Source: Lentilactobacillus sunkii DSM 19904 (GTDB taxonomy: Bacteria > Bacillota > Bacilli > Lactobacillales > Lactobacillaceae). From it: a stretch of DNA of 64,000 nt. Shown here one piece after another: positions 51,836-60,083 of this stretch. The notes below the pieces were generated by a model, which was given only the letters and a program-made list of their open reading frames with translations, did no database searches and was not told where the DNA came from. Where the stretch lies: contig NZ_AZEA01000011.1 of NCBI RefSeq assembly GCF_001435575.1, positions 4,752 through 68,751 of the forward strand, written 5' to 3'. Within the stretch, counting starts at the first letter, position 1. Every line of letters begins with the position of its first letter. A program made the translations under genes and the position numbers.

Positions 51836-52795
51836 ATGGCTAAAATTGTTGTCGCTTTAGGTGGAAATGCCATCCTGTCAAAGGATGCCTCAGCCGAAGC
51901 TCAAATGAAGGCAGTTAAGAAGACTGCCAAAGAATTGGTAAAATTTATCAAAAATGGTGATCAATTAATTATCACCCATGGAAATGGGCCTCAAGTCGGC
52001 AACCTCTTGCTTCAGCAGAATGCTGCCGACAGCGAAACCAATCCGGCTATGCCGCTTGATACTTGCGGGGCAATGACTCAGGGCAGTATCGGCTACTGGT
52101 TCCAGAATGCCATGAAAGAAGAACTTCTTGATCTTGGCATTGATAGAGACGTCATGGCCATCGTCACTCAGACAATTGTCGACGAAAATGATCCGGCATT
52201 TGAGAATCCTTCAAAGCCCATTGGCCCCTTCTACAAAGAATCCGAATTATCTGAATTAAAGTCGATGCACCCAGACTGGGTTATTATCGAAGATTCCGGC
52301 CGTGGATACCGACGGGTGGTTCCATCCCCTAAGCCTTTGGAAATCAACGAATATACTGCAATCAAGAAGGTTGTTGACGCGGGGATTATCCCAATCGTTT
52401 CCGGTGGCGGCGGAATCCCGGTTGTCCGCAAAGGCAATCGACTGGTTGGCAAAGAAGCTGTAATCGACAAAGATTTCAGTGCTTCAAAGATTGCCCAATT
52501 GATTGACGCTGACAAGCTGATCATCCTGACTTCTGCCGGTGGGGTTTACTATAACTACGGCAAACCTGATCAGGTTGAACTCAAAGAAGTCGGCATTGAC
52601 GATATTCAACAACACATCGATGCCAATGAGTTCGCCAAAGGCAGCATGATGCCAAAGGTCCAAGCTGCGGTCGCATTTGTCCGCAATACCGGCAATCCGG
52701 TTGTAATTGGTGATTTGGAAGACGTTCAAGAGATTATTGAAGGCAACGAAGGAACCACCATTGTAAAGAATCCAGTTCCGGCAGCAGTAAAATAA
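51836..52795 (+). CDS. arcC: carbamate kinase
   Basis: A 319-residue kinase that makes ATP and carbamate from carbamoyl phosphate and ADP, the energy step of the agmatine pathway. A-L-G-G-N-A-I-L near the start, H-G-N-G-P-Q-V-G-N near 45, S-G-G-G-G-I-P-V near 188 and K-D-F-S-A near 210 are family motifs. AGGAGG site. Last gene of the ptcA operon; repeat copy B begins 5 bases later and provides the terminator. Confidence 0.95.
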   Translation: MAKIVVALGGNAILSKDASAEAQMKAVKKTAKELVKFIKNGDQLIITHGNGPQVGNLLLQQNAADSETNPAMPLDTCGAMTQGSIGYWFQNAMKEELLDLGIDRDVMAIVTQTIVDENDPAFENPSKPIGPFYKESELSELKSMHPDWVIIEDSGRGYRRVVPSPKPLEINEYTAIKKVVDAGIIPIVSGGGGIPVVRKGNRLVGKEAVIDKDFSASKIAQLIDADKLIILTSAGGVYYNYGKPDQVELKEVGIDDIQQHIDANEFAKGSMMPKVQAAVAFVRNTGNPVVIGDLEDVQEIIEGNEGTTIVKNPVPAAVK

Positions 52796-52799
52796 ATCA

Positions 52800-52946
52800 A
52801 AAAGATGGAGTCGTGACAAAACTAATATTTTGTTCACGGCTCCTTTACATTGATACTGTTATATAGTCAGAATGTGTTCTGACGACGTCCGAATAACGCA
52901 TATCTTACCTGGCGGAAGCAAACCCGCCTTTCTTCATACTCCCGTT
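52800..52946 (-). repeat. dispersed intergenic repeat, copy B
   Basis: Reverse-orientation copy of 3840-3987, with the same order of AACGGGAGT, GGCGGGTTTGCTTCCGCC hairpin, CTATATAACA middle and the terminal inverted repeat GGAGTCGTGACAAAA/TTTTGTTCACGGCTCC (52807-52844). One base is missing in one arm compared with copy A. It lies between converging genes, as copy A does. Confidence 0.8.
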
Positions 52947-52948
52947 AA

Positions 52949-53794
52949 TTACTTAGAAATGAATTGTGTACACAAATAGTATTTTGTTTGAGTGTTGCCA
53001 ATATAATAACGGACAACGACAGTCATATCGCCAAAAACGTCTGGGTTGCTCATCGAAGGATTCGTCGTCACAAGGTGCTGATTTGTGTTGATAAATTTAA
53101 ATCGATATTGATATTTACCGGTTGAACGAATATGGGTACTTGGAATGGCCGGGATGTTGGAAGCAGTGTAAAGGTACGTATTGTTGCCTTTTTTAATTGT
53201 CCGTTGTACTTTGACTGAATATTGAGGTTTGATTTGTTTGGTTGCTTGGACAGACGCGTTTTCAGTGTATTCCAAGTAACCGTCATTTGTGACCCGGACT
53301 TCATTGGACTTTGCTGTCACATCGCTATCGTCTTGCGGATATTTATCACCTTGATGCAGAGTCCCCCGATAGCTGGCAGGAAATCTTTTGGTTGCTTGGT
53401 AATATGCCAAATAGCTTGGGGTCCTCACTCTTTTGAAATTGGCAGTTGTTAGCCAAAGACTAGCGGTAGATTGTTGATCGTGTTTGGAATCAATGACAAT
53501 TTTTCTAAGATGCCAGCTGAGACCATTCAGATCGATGCTTAAGAATGGGTGACCGGTTTTCACACCAATCGACACACCGGTTGCTTGAAAAATCGTCCCT
53601 TTGGGAATAGTGATTTTCACATCATTGAAGTAGTCATTGGTGGTATGGATGGTGCGTTTTGTTTCCAAAAATGAATAGTCTGGCACGTTAGTCAGATAGT
53701 GGGTTTTGGCTGACGCCGATTGGGCCGTCACCGTTCCAAACACAAGCAGTGATAGTGAACCGATGAGATATTTGATAAATGGGTTTAATTTCAT
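52949..53794 (-). CDS. secreted protein, paralogue of the next gene
   Basis: A 281-residue protein with signal peptide (hydrophobic 9-24, cleavage near A-S-A-K). After it comes a domain of about 60 residues with T-x-R-T-I-x-T-T-N, I-T-I-P-K-G-T and W-H-L-R-K, shared with 53809-54615; the same I-P-K-N pattern occurs in the secreted ADP-ribosyltransferase-like protein at 58907. The rest is Thr/Ser/Tyr-rich without known motifs. Fourteen bases downstream of its paralogue, same operon. It separates arcC from aguA2. Confidence 0.65.
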   Translation of the reverse strand: MKLNPFIKYLIGSLSLLVFGTVTAQSASAKTHYLTNVPDYSFLETKRTIHTTNDYFNDVKITIPKGTIFQATGVSIGVKTGHPFLSIDLNGLSWHLRKIVIDSKHDQQSTASLWLTTANFKRVRTPSYLAYYQATKRFPASYRGTLHQGDKYPQDDSDVTAKSNEVRVTNDGYLEYTENASVQATKQIKPQYSVKVQRTIKKGNNTYLYTASNIPAIPSTHIRSTGKYQYRFKFINTNQHLVTTNPSMSNPDVFGDMTVVVRYYIGNTQTKYYLCTQFISK

Positions 53795-53808
53795 GTTAAC
53801 GTCCTCTC

Positions 53809-54615
53809 CTAATAGTTAATTGTCTGGTAACGCCAGTACCATTCTTGATCTTCAACCTTCGAAATTTTCTGTAGGTTGAGTGATTTCAGATTGTCTTCGT
53901 TGGGAGTGGCTGTGGTGGACCATTGACCTTGCTCGCTAATTGTTAGTGTGTACTGGTTTCCAGATTTTTTAAATGGCAGGGCCGAAAATGACGAATTAAA
54001 TGTCATAATATCCTGGTTGAGCCCGTCCAGATAAGTGGCACCGATCACTTTGGCTGTATCAGAGGGTTTGGCCGATGTTTCGTAAACGTATGGTGAACTG
54101 GCAAAGTATTCCAGATAACCATCCGTTGTGACTCTGAGTCGGATGCCGCTTTGTGACTGGTAATCGACTGGCAGGGCGTGTCCCTTCCACAAATCTGCCT
54201 TGGTGTGATAAGTCGTACCTTTAGTGAGCGGATTGTGAACATTTGTATTGTAATATGATAAATAGACTGGTTTTTTGATTTGTTGGAAATTTGTGTGGCT
54301 GACGCGGAGCCACCTGCTGAAATTACTGGTACTCTTGGTACTGAGCAGCGGTTTTCTGAGATGATAACTCAACTGGTCGGCATTGATATAGACGTATTTA
54401 TGATGACCGGACCATTTGACCCCGGCAGCTTGAACAACAGTATTCTTGGGAATGGTGAGTTTGACCTGTTTCTTGCTGTTGGTTGTCCGGATTGTCCGGG
54501 TTGTTTTCAAAAAGCTGTTTTTAACAACTGTGGCGTGCGCTGGAACCGCAGCGCCAGCTAACAAGAACGCAAATCCTGAAGTAATCGTTAGACCGATGAT
54601 GTGAGTTGATTTCAA
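53809..54615 (-). CDS. secreted protein, paralogue of 52949-53794
   Basis: About 268 residues with a signal peptide ending near P-A-H-A. I use the TTG at 54615 because AAAAGAGG lies nine bases upstream; an ATG at 54648 has no ribosome site. Shared first domain: K-T-T-R-T-I-R-T-T-N, L-T-I-P-K-N-T and Y-H-L-R-K. A middle block G-Y-L-E-Y is shared too. First gene of a two-gene operon. Function unknown; probably cell-surface. Confidence 0.62.
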   Translation of the reverse strand: MKSTHIIGLTITSGFAFLLAGAAVPAHATVVKNSFLKTTRTIRTTNSKKQVKLTIPKNTVVQAAGVKWSGHHKYVYINADQLSYHLRKPLLSTKSTSNFSRWLRVSHTNFQQIKKPVYLSYYNTNVHNPLTKGTTYHTKADLWKGHALPVDYQSQSGIRLRVTTDGYLEYFASSPYVYETSAKPSDTAKVIGATYLDGLNQDIMTFNSSFSALPFKKSGNQYTLTISEQGQWSTTATPNEDNLKSLNLQKISKVEDQEWYWRYQTINY

Positions 54616-54712
54616 TGGTGTTGGCCTCTTTTCATGAGTTAATCTCATTGTATCACTTGAAGTTTAGTAAAAGTGATAAACGTGGCTAGCATGAATGTAT
54701 GTATGATGCGAA

Positions 54713-54726
54713 TGTTAGTGCTTTCA
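54713..54726 (-). promoter_or_regulatory. cre-like site upstream of aguA2
   Basis: On the minus strand TGAAAGCACTAACA, one base off the TGNAARCGNWWWCA consensus, 45 bases before the start of aguA2. With the site at 48121 it suggests joint catabolite control of both agmatine units. Confidence 0.4.
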
Positions 54727-54770
54727 CAAATTAAATGTTATTATTGAGCAAGGAAATATCGAGGTAAATT

Positions 54771-55859
54771 ATGGAAATTAAGAACACAACTCCACAACAG
54801 GATAATTACAGCGTCGCACCTGAATGGCACCGCCATCAGCAGGCGTACATGATGTGGCCTGAGCGGACCGATAACTGGCGTGACGGCGCTAAACCGGCCC
54901 AGAAAGTCTTTGCCGAAGTGGCTGCCAAGATCAGTCAGTATGAACCGGTGACCATGCTGACCTCACAGAAACAATACGAGCACGCCATCCACACACTGCC
55001 GGGATCGGTGCGAGTGGTTGAAATGAGTTACAACGATGCTTGGATGAGGGATGTTGGCCCGACTTATCTGGTCAACGATCAAAATGATATTCGAACCGTC
55101 AGCTGGCAGTTCAACGCTTGGGGCGGCTTGGTTGATGGGCTGTATTTTCCATGGGATCAAGATAATTTGGTTTCCGGAAAAGTCAGTGATTTGGATCACT
55201 TCGATCATTATGATGTTGACTTCGTGCTGGAGGGGTCGGCCTATCAGACAGACGGTGAAGGAACGCTGATTGCCACAGAGGAATCGGTTCTTTCGGAAGG
55301 CCGGAATGGTCAGATTGATAAGGCGAAGGTCGAAGCAATTTTCAAAAAATACCTCAACGTCACCAAAATCATCTGGCTGGAACAAGGCTATTTTATGGAT
55401 GAAACCAACGGTGATGTTGATAACATGGTTAACTTTGTCCGACCAGCTGAAGTGGCTTTGACTTGGACCGAGGACCAATCTGATCCAATGTATAAAATTA
55501 GTCATGAGGCACTGGCAATCCTTTTGAATTCAACCGATGCCCGTAGTCGAAAACTAAAGGTTCATAAAGTTCAAATGCCGAAACCACTCCAAATTACCCA
55601 AGAGGAAAGCGAAGGGGTTGACCCGGTTAACGGGCGTTTGCCACGATACGAAGGTGATCGGCTGATGGCAACTTACATTAACTGCTACCTGGCCAACGGC
55701 GCGGTTATCCTGCCAGTCTTTGGTGATCCAAACGATGAAGCAGCGATCAAACAATACCAGGCCATCTTCCCAGACAGAACCATTGAACCCGTGTATGCAC
55801 GAGAATTACTGCTTGGTGGCGGGGACATCCACTCTATTGTCCTTGGCGTGCCGGATTAG
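54771..55859 (+). CDS. agmatine deiminase-like protein lacking catalytic residues
   Basis: A 362-residue paralogue of AguA, colinear throughout. Asp94 and Glu154 are kept, but the nucleophile Cys is Ser355 (G-G-G-D-I-H-S-I), the catalytic His is Asp215 (E-T-N-G-D-V-D-N) and the E-G-G-S-I-H histidine is Gln159. It therefore cannot be a normal deiminase. Fold-defining motifs such as [13 protein letters not shown] are intact, so it is not simply decaying. Nine bases before the RpiR-type regulator, so a ligand-sensing or regulatory role is an attractive inference. Confidence 0.85.
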   Translation: MEIKNTTPQQDNYSVAPEWHRHQQAYMMWPERTDNWRDGAKPAQKVFAEVAAKISQYEPVTMLTSQKQYEHAIHTLPGSVRVVEMSYNDAWMRDVGPTYLVNDQNDIRTVSWQFNAWGGLVDGLYFPWDQDNLVSGKVSDLDHFDHYDVDFVLEGSAYQTDGEGTLIATEESVLSEGRNGQIDKAKVEAIFKKYLNVTKIIWLEQGYFMDETNGDVDNMVNFVRPAEVALTWTEDQSDPMYKISHEALAILLNSTDARSRKLKVHKVQMPKPLQITQEESEGVDPVNGRLPRYEGDRLMATYINCYLANGAVILPVFGDPNDEAAIKQYQAIFPDRTIEPVYARELLLGGGDIHSIVLGVPD

Positions 55860-55868
55860 AGGATCCCC

Positions 55869-56660
55869 ATGAACTTTTTTGAGATTATTAAACCATACGT
55901 GGAAAAACTGAATAAAAATGAGTACGGATTGCTTGATTATGTCATTAAGAATATGGATAAGATTCAAAATAAAAGCATCCGGGAACTGGCCGCAGCCTGC
56001 TACGTATCAACGACAACCTTCCTACGCTTTGTTCGGAAGATTGGCTTTTCAGGATATAGTGAGTTCAGTACGGTGATCAAATATACCGTTTTGAACAGTG
56101 ACACTCAGGATAATCAAGAAGAACCATTCGTTCAGGAACAGGCCCAATACCGCAATGAGTACCTCAAAAACATTGAAGAAACTGTCCGGGTTTTGGATGA
56201 ACGAAAATTGTTGAATATCTGTCACGTGTTGGATCGCCGGCCGAAGCTGTATTTCTTTGCCAAAGGATTCAGTAAATATTCTGCCGAATACATTGAGTAT
56301 CTGTATACGCTGAACGGATTTGTTGTCATATTCCCGAAGAACCACGAGCAGCGGCGGCTGGCATACCGGAATGTCCAGCATGATGATATTATCTTTGTTT
56401 TTGATTATGAAGGTGAAGACGACGAATTAATTCAAATTATCCAAAATCTCCAAAGCAAAAAGAATTATGCGATGCTGGTGTCGATTACCGGTGCAAATAA
56501 CAACACCATTCAAAATATGAGCGATGAAAATCTCTATTTATTTACTGATGAACTTCAAGTCAGTGGAGTCGATATGACCTCCCACGTGTCGTTAATTGTG
56601 ATAATGGAGTTGGTGCTGTATCAATTTATGGAATATGAAAAATCAAAGAAAGCAAAATAA
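55869..56660 (+). CDS. aguR: RpiR-family regulator of agmatine catabolism
   Basis: A 263-residue regulator: N-terminal helix-turn-helix of the RpiR type (about 1-75, including A-A-C-Y-V-S-T-T-T-F-L-R-F-V-R-K-I-G-F), then a weak SIS-like sugar-phosphate-isomerase fold (about 110-230). RpiR regulators sit beside agmatine clusters in related lactobacilli. It follows the dead deiminase, so both are made together. GAGG lies a little close to the ATG (GAGGATCCCC). Confidence 0.82.
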   Translation: MNFFEIIKPYVEKLNKNEYGLLDYVIKNMDKIQNKSIRELAAACYVSTTTFLRFVRKIGFSGYSEFSTVIKYTVLNSDTQDNQEEPFVQEQAQYRNEYLKNIEETVRVLDERKLLNICHVLDRRPKLYFFAKGFSKYSAEYIEYLYTLNGFVVIFPKNHEQRRLAYRNVQHDDIIFVFDYEGEDDELIQIIQNLQSKKNYAMLVSITGANNNTIQNMSDENLYLFTDELQVSGVDMTSHVSLIVIMELVLYQFMEYEKSKKAK

Positions 56661-56701
56661 AAGCCCAAACAACTGATTAATGTCAGTTGCTTGGGCTTAT
56701 T
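56661..56701. terminator. bidirectional terminator between aguR and rpmG
   Basis: AAGCCCAAACAACTGA (56661-56676) with TCAGTTGCTTGGGCTT (56683-56698), one mismatch, six-base loop. Confidence 0.85.
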
Positions 56702-56710
56702 TGAAACTCT

Positions 56711-56860
56711 TTAGTTCTTCTTTTCTTCAAACAAAACGCGCTTACGCAGTTTTGGTGAATACTTTGTTAACTTTAAGCGGTCAGGGTTGTTCCGACGGTT
56801 CTTAGAAGTTAAGTATTCTTCGCCGGTTTCCTTGTTACGCATAACAACGTGAATTCTCAT
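56711..56860 (-). CDS. rpmG: 50S ribosomal protein L33, zinc-free type
   Basis: A 49-residue protein beginning [14 protein letters not shown] and ending [10 protein letters not shown], the L33 pattern (Y-x-T-x-K-N-R-R-N-x-P-D-R-L and K-Y-S-P-K-L-R-K). No cysteines at all, so it is the Cys-free paralogue that replaces the zinc form when zinc is short. GGAGGG site. Transcribed toward aguR, next to a metal-transporting ATPase gene on the same strand. Confidence 0.95.
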   Translation of the reverse strand: MRIHVVMRNKETGEEYLTSKNRRNNPDRLKLTKYSPKLRKRVLFEEKKN

Positions 56861-56938
56861 GAATGTTCCCTCCTAGTTCGAAAATGGTACTTATTACTGT
56901 TTTAAATATAAAGCAATCTCCAAATTTGTCAAATCAGA

Positions 56939-58765
56939 TTATTGGGCCGGGACCAGATCGGCTTCTTTTTTATCACCGGCACGAGCTCTTAATGCCCAGA
57001 GAATTGTCACAGTATCAACGACTTCTTGGAGCATGGCACCGATGATTGCCGGGATCACACCGAAACTGGCGATCAGCATTAAAATCGTACAGATCGCGAT
57101 TCCGATCAGGACAGATTCTTTGGCAACTCTCATGGTGTCATCCGAGATTCGGACGGCTTTACTAACCAAGCCCAGGTCATCTTTAAGAACAACTGCATCA
57201 GCTGACTCGCTGGCTGCTGTTGCCCCGTGAGCCCCCATGGCGATGCCGACATCGGCGGTTGCCAACGATGGTGCATCATTGACACCATCACCGACCATCA
57301 CGACAGGACGGTGCTTTTTGTCGACCTGCTTAATGACGTCAATTTTTTCTTGTGGTAATCGTTCTGCATACACTTTATCGATGCCGACGCGATCGGCGAT
57401 TTCTTCGGCAATCGGTAGACGGTCACCGGAAATCATCATGATCTGGGTGGCACCCTGCTCATGAAGGCTGTCCATAACGGCCTTGGCTTCTGGACGAAGT
57501 TCATCGGAGAAGGCCACATAACCAACGTATTTTCCATCGACGGAAACATAGACGGTCGTTTGATCAAGCTTTTTAATTGGATCGGATGAGACAAATTCGG
57601 CTTTGCCGGCTTTGACTGTCTGGCCGTTAATAGTTGCCTGAACACCTTCGGCAGTCGTTTCCACAACGTTTGTAGCCGTTGGAATTTTGTCAGGGATTGC
57701 TGAAACCAATGAACGGGCCAGAATGTGGCTTGACTGTTGTTCGGCTCCGGCAGCCAGTGCCAAAACTTGTTCCTTGGTATAACCAGCCGTAGCACCAACA
57801 TCACTAACTGTTAAATGACCCTTGGTAATGGTTCCGGTTTTATCAAAGGCAAATGTTTTTGCGGTTGAGAGCTTTTCAATAATTGTTCCACTTTTAACGA
57901 TAATCCCATTTCGGCTTGCCCGGCTCATTCCTGATACAAGCGCAATTGGCGCCGCCAGAATTAATGGACAAGGGGATGCAACAACCAATACTTCGGCAAA
58001 CCGGACCGGGTCGCCGGCCATGTACCAGGCCACCCCGGCAATCACATAAGCCAGGATTGTAAACGGCACGGCGTATCGGTCGGCCATTCGAACAAAATGG
58101 GCGGGAGTTGCCTCAGCCTGCTTCACCAACCGGATAATGTTTTGGTATTGTGATTCATCGGCAGTTTTATCGGCAATCATGTCAAAGGAGGCGTCACCGT
58201 TAATTGCCCCTGACATGACCTTCCCACCGGCGACTTTATCAATTGGCCGGGATTCACCGGTTAGTGACGATTCATCAACGGTTGTCGTTCCTTCGGTAAT
58301 CGTTCCATCAACTGGAATAACCTCACCGGGCTTAACAACGATCCGGTCACCGACTTTAACTTGATCGATGGTGACGTCAACAATTGAATCATCTTTAAGG
58401 AGATGGGCAGACTGAGGGGAATTTTCCAGCAGTGACTGCAATTCTGAGTTCGCCTTGTTGGCTGCGTAATCTTCCAGAGCATCACCACCTGTCAGCATCA
58501 ACAGAACAATTAACGCTGCCCAATATTCACCAACAGCAATCGTCGCAATCACCGCGGTAATCGCTAATAAATCCACTCCGAATTTTCCTGATCGGAGTGT
58601 TTTAACCATGTCAATAAACATCAATAGTGCAATTAGTGATCCAACAGATGAAATGACGATTTGGGCATAAAGAGCTTGGTTGAAGCCGAATTGCAGAACC
58701 AGTGCGATTCCGGCAACCACAAACACACCGATTAATCTCATATAGTTGGTCAATTTACTCATCAT
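56939..58765 (-). CDS. P1B-type heavy-metal transporting ATPase
   Basis: A 608-residue cation pump without N-terminal metal-binding domains. Phosphatase loop T-G-E-S near 169, membrane metal motif S-P-C-P-L at 264-268, phosphorylation site D-K-T-G-T-I-T at 308-314 and hinge G-D-G-V-N-D-A-P-S-L. S-P-C rather than C-P-C suggests the P1B-4 group (Co, Zn, Cd or Fe). The usual H-P dipeptide after the phosphorylation domain reads H-I (S-S-H-I-L-A). ATG 58765 after TTGGAGG. A zinc link with the zinc-free L33 next door is tempting but unproven. Confidence 0.9.
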   Translation of the reverse strand: MMSKLTNYMRLIGVFVVAGIALVLQFGFNQALYAQIVISSVGSLIALLMFIDMVKTLRSGKFGVDLLAITAVIATIAVGEYWAALIVLLMLTGGDALEDYAANKANSELQSLLENSPQSAHLLKDDSIVDVTIDQVKVGDRIVVKPGEVIPVDGTITEGTTTVDESSLTGESRPIDKVAGGKVMSGAINGDASFDMIADKTADESQYQNIIRLVKQAEATPAHFVRMADRYAVPFTILAYVIAGVAWYMAGDPVRFAEVLVVASPCPLILAAPIALVSGMSRASRNGIIVKSGTIIEKLSTAKTFAFDKTGTITKGHLTVSDVGATAGYTKEQVLALAAGAEQQSSHILARSLVSAIPDKIPTATNVVETTAEGVQATINGQTVKAGKAEFVSSDPIKKLDQTTVYVSVDGKYVGYVAFSDELRPEAKAVMDSLHEQGATQIMMISGDRLPIAEEIADRVGIDKVYAERLPQEKIDVIKQVDKKHRPVVMVGDGVNDAPSLATADVGIAMGAHGATAASESADAVVLKDDLGLVSKAVRISDDTMRVAKESVLIGIAICTILMLIASFGVIPAIIGAMLQEVVDTVTILWALRARAGDKKEADLVPAQ

Positions 58766-58868
58766 AAACGCCTCCAATCAGAAATAGTTCCTTAACTAGA
58801 TTATAACAGTTCTAAAGTAGAAAAGCGAATGACGGCTCTGAAGGCAGGTACAGCAGTATTTTGACAAC

Positions 58869-58903
58869 AAAAAAAGTTCTGAGAATTAATCCCAAAACTT
58901 GTT
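58869..58903 (-). terminator. terminator after the secreted ADP-ribosyltransferase-like gene
   Basis: AAGTT/AACTT outer stem and partly paired inner bases, with T7 in transcript sense. Confidence 0.6.
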
Positions 58904-58906
58904 TGT

Positions 58907-59893
58907 TTATTGCTTAACATTAAGTGTTACCAATGTGTAGTTGGTCTTTACATTAGTTGCGTGATGCTTCGCTGCATGGCCGCGTTTCTTGACTGTGACG
59001 ACCGTATGGACAGTTGATTGAGCTTTTTGATAACCGGTCACGATTAACTTGGCTCCACTATCTAGCAGATATTCTTTTTCACCGACGTTGGTTGAAATCG
59101 GGTCGATATAAGCCCCATGATGCCCAGCTGGCAAGTTGACTTTGAGGACAACGTGCTGAGGGGAAAAGCCAAGGGCAATCATCTGGCTGAGGGTACAGGA
59201 TGAGTACGCCGGATCGGCATAGGAATGACCGATTTTGATTGATCGATTTCCCAATGACTTCTTCAAACCAATGGTAGAAGTCCCACGGTACACGGTGAGT
59301 GGCTTTGCCAACTTGAAAGTTTGAATACCGGCATTGATTTTGCTGATACTGTCGGTTACTTTCTTGGAGGCCGGCTGTTTTGGAAATCGTAATGCAGTAT
59401 TGATCTTGGTATAGCCTTTATCCGTATAATAACGGATGGCTTTAATTTGGCCATTCTTCAGGGACTTGGCCCATTTTTTGGAGCCATTTTTAAGCTCATG
59501 GGCAGTCTGCGGCGTATTTCGAACCCCTGTCGAGTTGTAAACAAAATTGTTGGGATGAGCTAAAAAGTATTGATGCTTTTTACCGACGAGCGAAATAATC
59601 TTACCTTTAAGATGCTGTTTGTTTCCTTGAACAGTCAGCACGGAGTTTTTTGGGATTGTCAACGATTTGTGACTTGAGACCTTACCGGACGAGAATGGAT
59701 GAAGCTTTGCAGTCTTGTTGGTCACCAAATAATGCCGGCCAATGTCTTTAACTTTGACCGAATATGATGTGGCAACCGTTGTAGAAGTGTTCCCATCCAC
59801 TTCCGTTTTGACCGAATTGGCACTGCTAGGGGCTTGAATTGATAATCCGATTAAGGCAGCGGCTAATAAAAGAGTTGCTTTAAGCTTTAACAT
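58907..59893 (-). CDS. secreted ADP-ribosyltransferase-like protein
   Basis: A 328-residue exported protein. Signal peptide with hydrophobic core about 5-20. Residues 45-125 hold an SH3-like region with L-T-I-P-K-N-S-V, similar to the first domain of the proteins at 52949-54615. Residues 130-300 look like the ADP-ribosylating toxin fold: Y-Y-T-x-x-G-Y-x-x-I-N-x-x-L-R (about 155-169), T-V-Y-R-G with NAD-binding Arg203, Y-S-S-C-T in the place of the S-T-S motif (Ser232), and G-E-K-E-Y-L-L-D with the E-x-E pair Glu272/Glu274. Order and spacing fit the R-S-E class. Start ATG 59893 has AAGGGATGAG. Target unknown; single gene. Confidence 0.78.
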   Translation of the reverse strand: MLKLKATLLLAAALIGLSIQAPSSANSVKTEVDGNTSTTVATSYSVKVKDIGRHYLVTNKTAKLHPFSSGKVSSHKSLTIPKNSVLTVQGNKQHLKGKIISLVGKKHQYFLAHPNNFVYNSTGVRNTPQTAHELKNGSKKWAKSLKNGQIKAIRYYTDKGYTKINTALRFPKQPASKKVTDSISKINAGIQTFKLAKPLTVYRGTSTIGLKKSLGNRSIKIGHSYADPAYSSCTLSQMIALGFSPQHVVLKVNLPAGHHGAYIDPISTNVGEKEYLLDSGAKLIVTGYQKAQSTVHTVVTVKKRGHAAKHHATNVKTNYTLVTLNVKQ

Positions 59894-60021
59894 TGTCACT
59901 CATCCCTTCAAAATGATAAGCATCATTCTACACTAATCATTGTGCATTTCAAGTGAAGTTATAATCAAATGCCAATGCTGGGGGATTTAACAGGTCAGAT
60001 TTTAGGATTCTACAGCTTATG

Positions 60022-60072
60022 AATAAAGGACCGTTCAACCTTTCATTGATGAAGGCTAAACGGTCCTTTTGA
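60022..60072. terminator. terminator upstream of the aldo/keto reductase 3' end
   Basis: AAAGGACCGTT with AACGGTCCTTT plus an inner CCTTCAT/ATGAAGG pairing; serves the minus-strand reductase gene. Confidence 0.8.
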
Positions 60073-60083
60073 CAATTTTATGC

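Noticed and set aside
54963-55505. 180-residue frame opposite aguA2
   Set aside because: Antisense to a full-length deiminase homologue; shadow frame.
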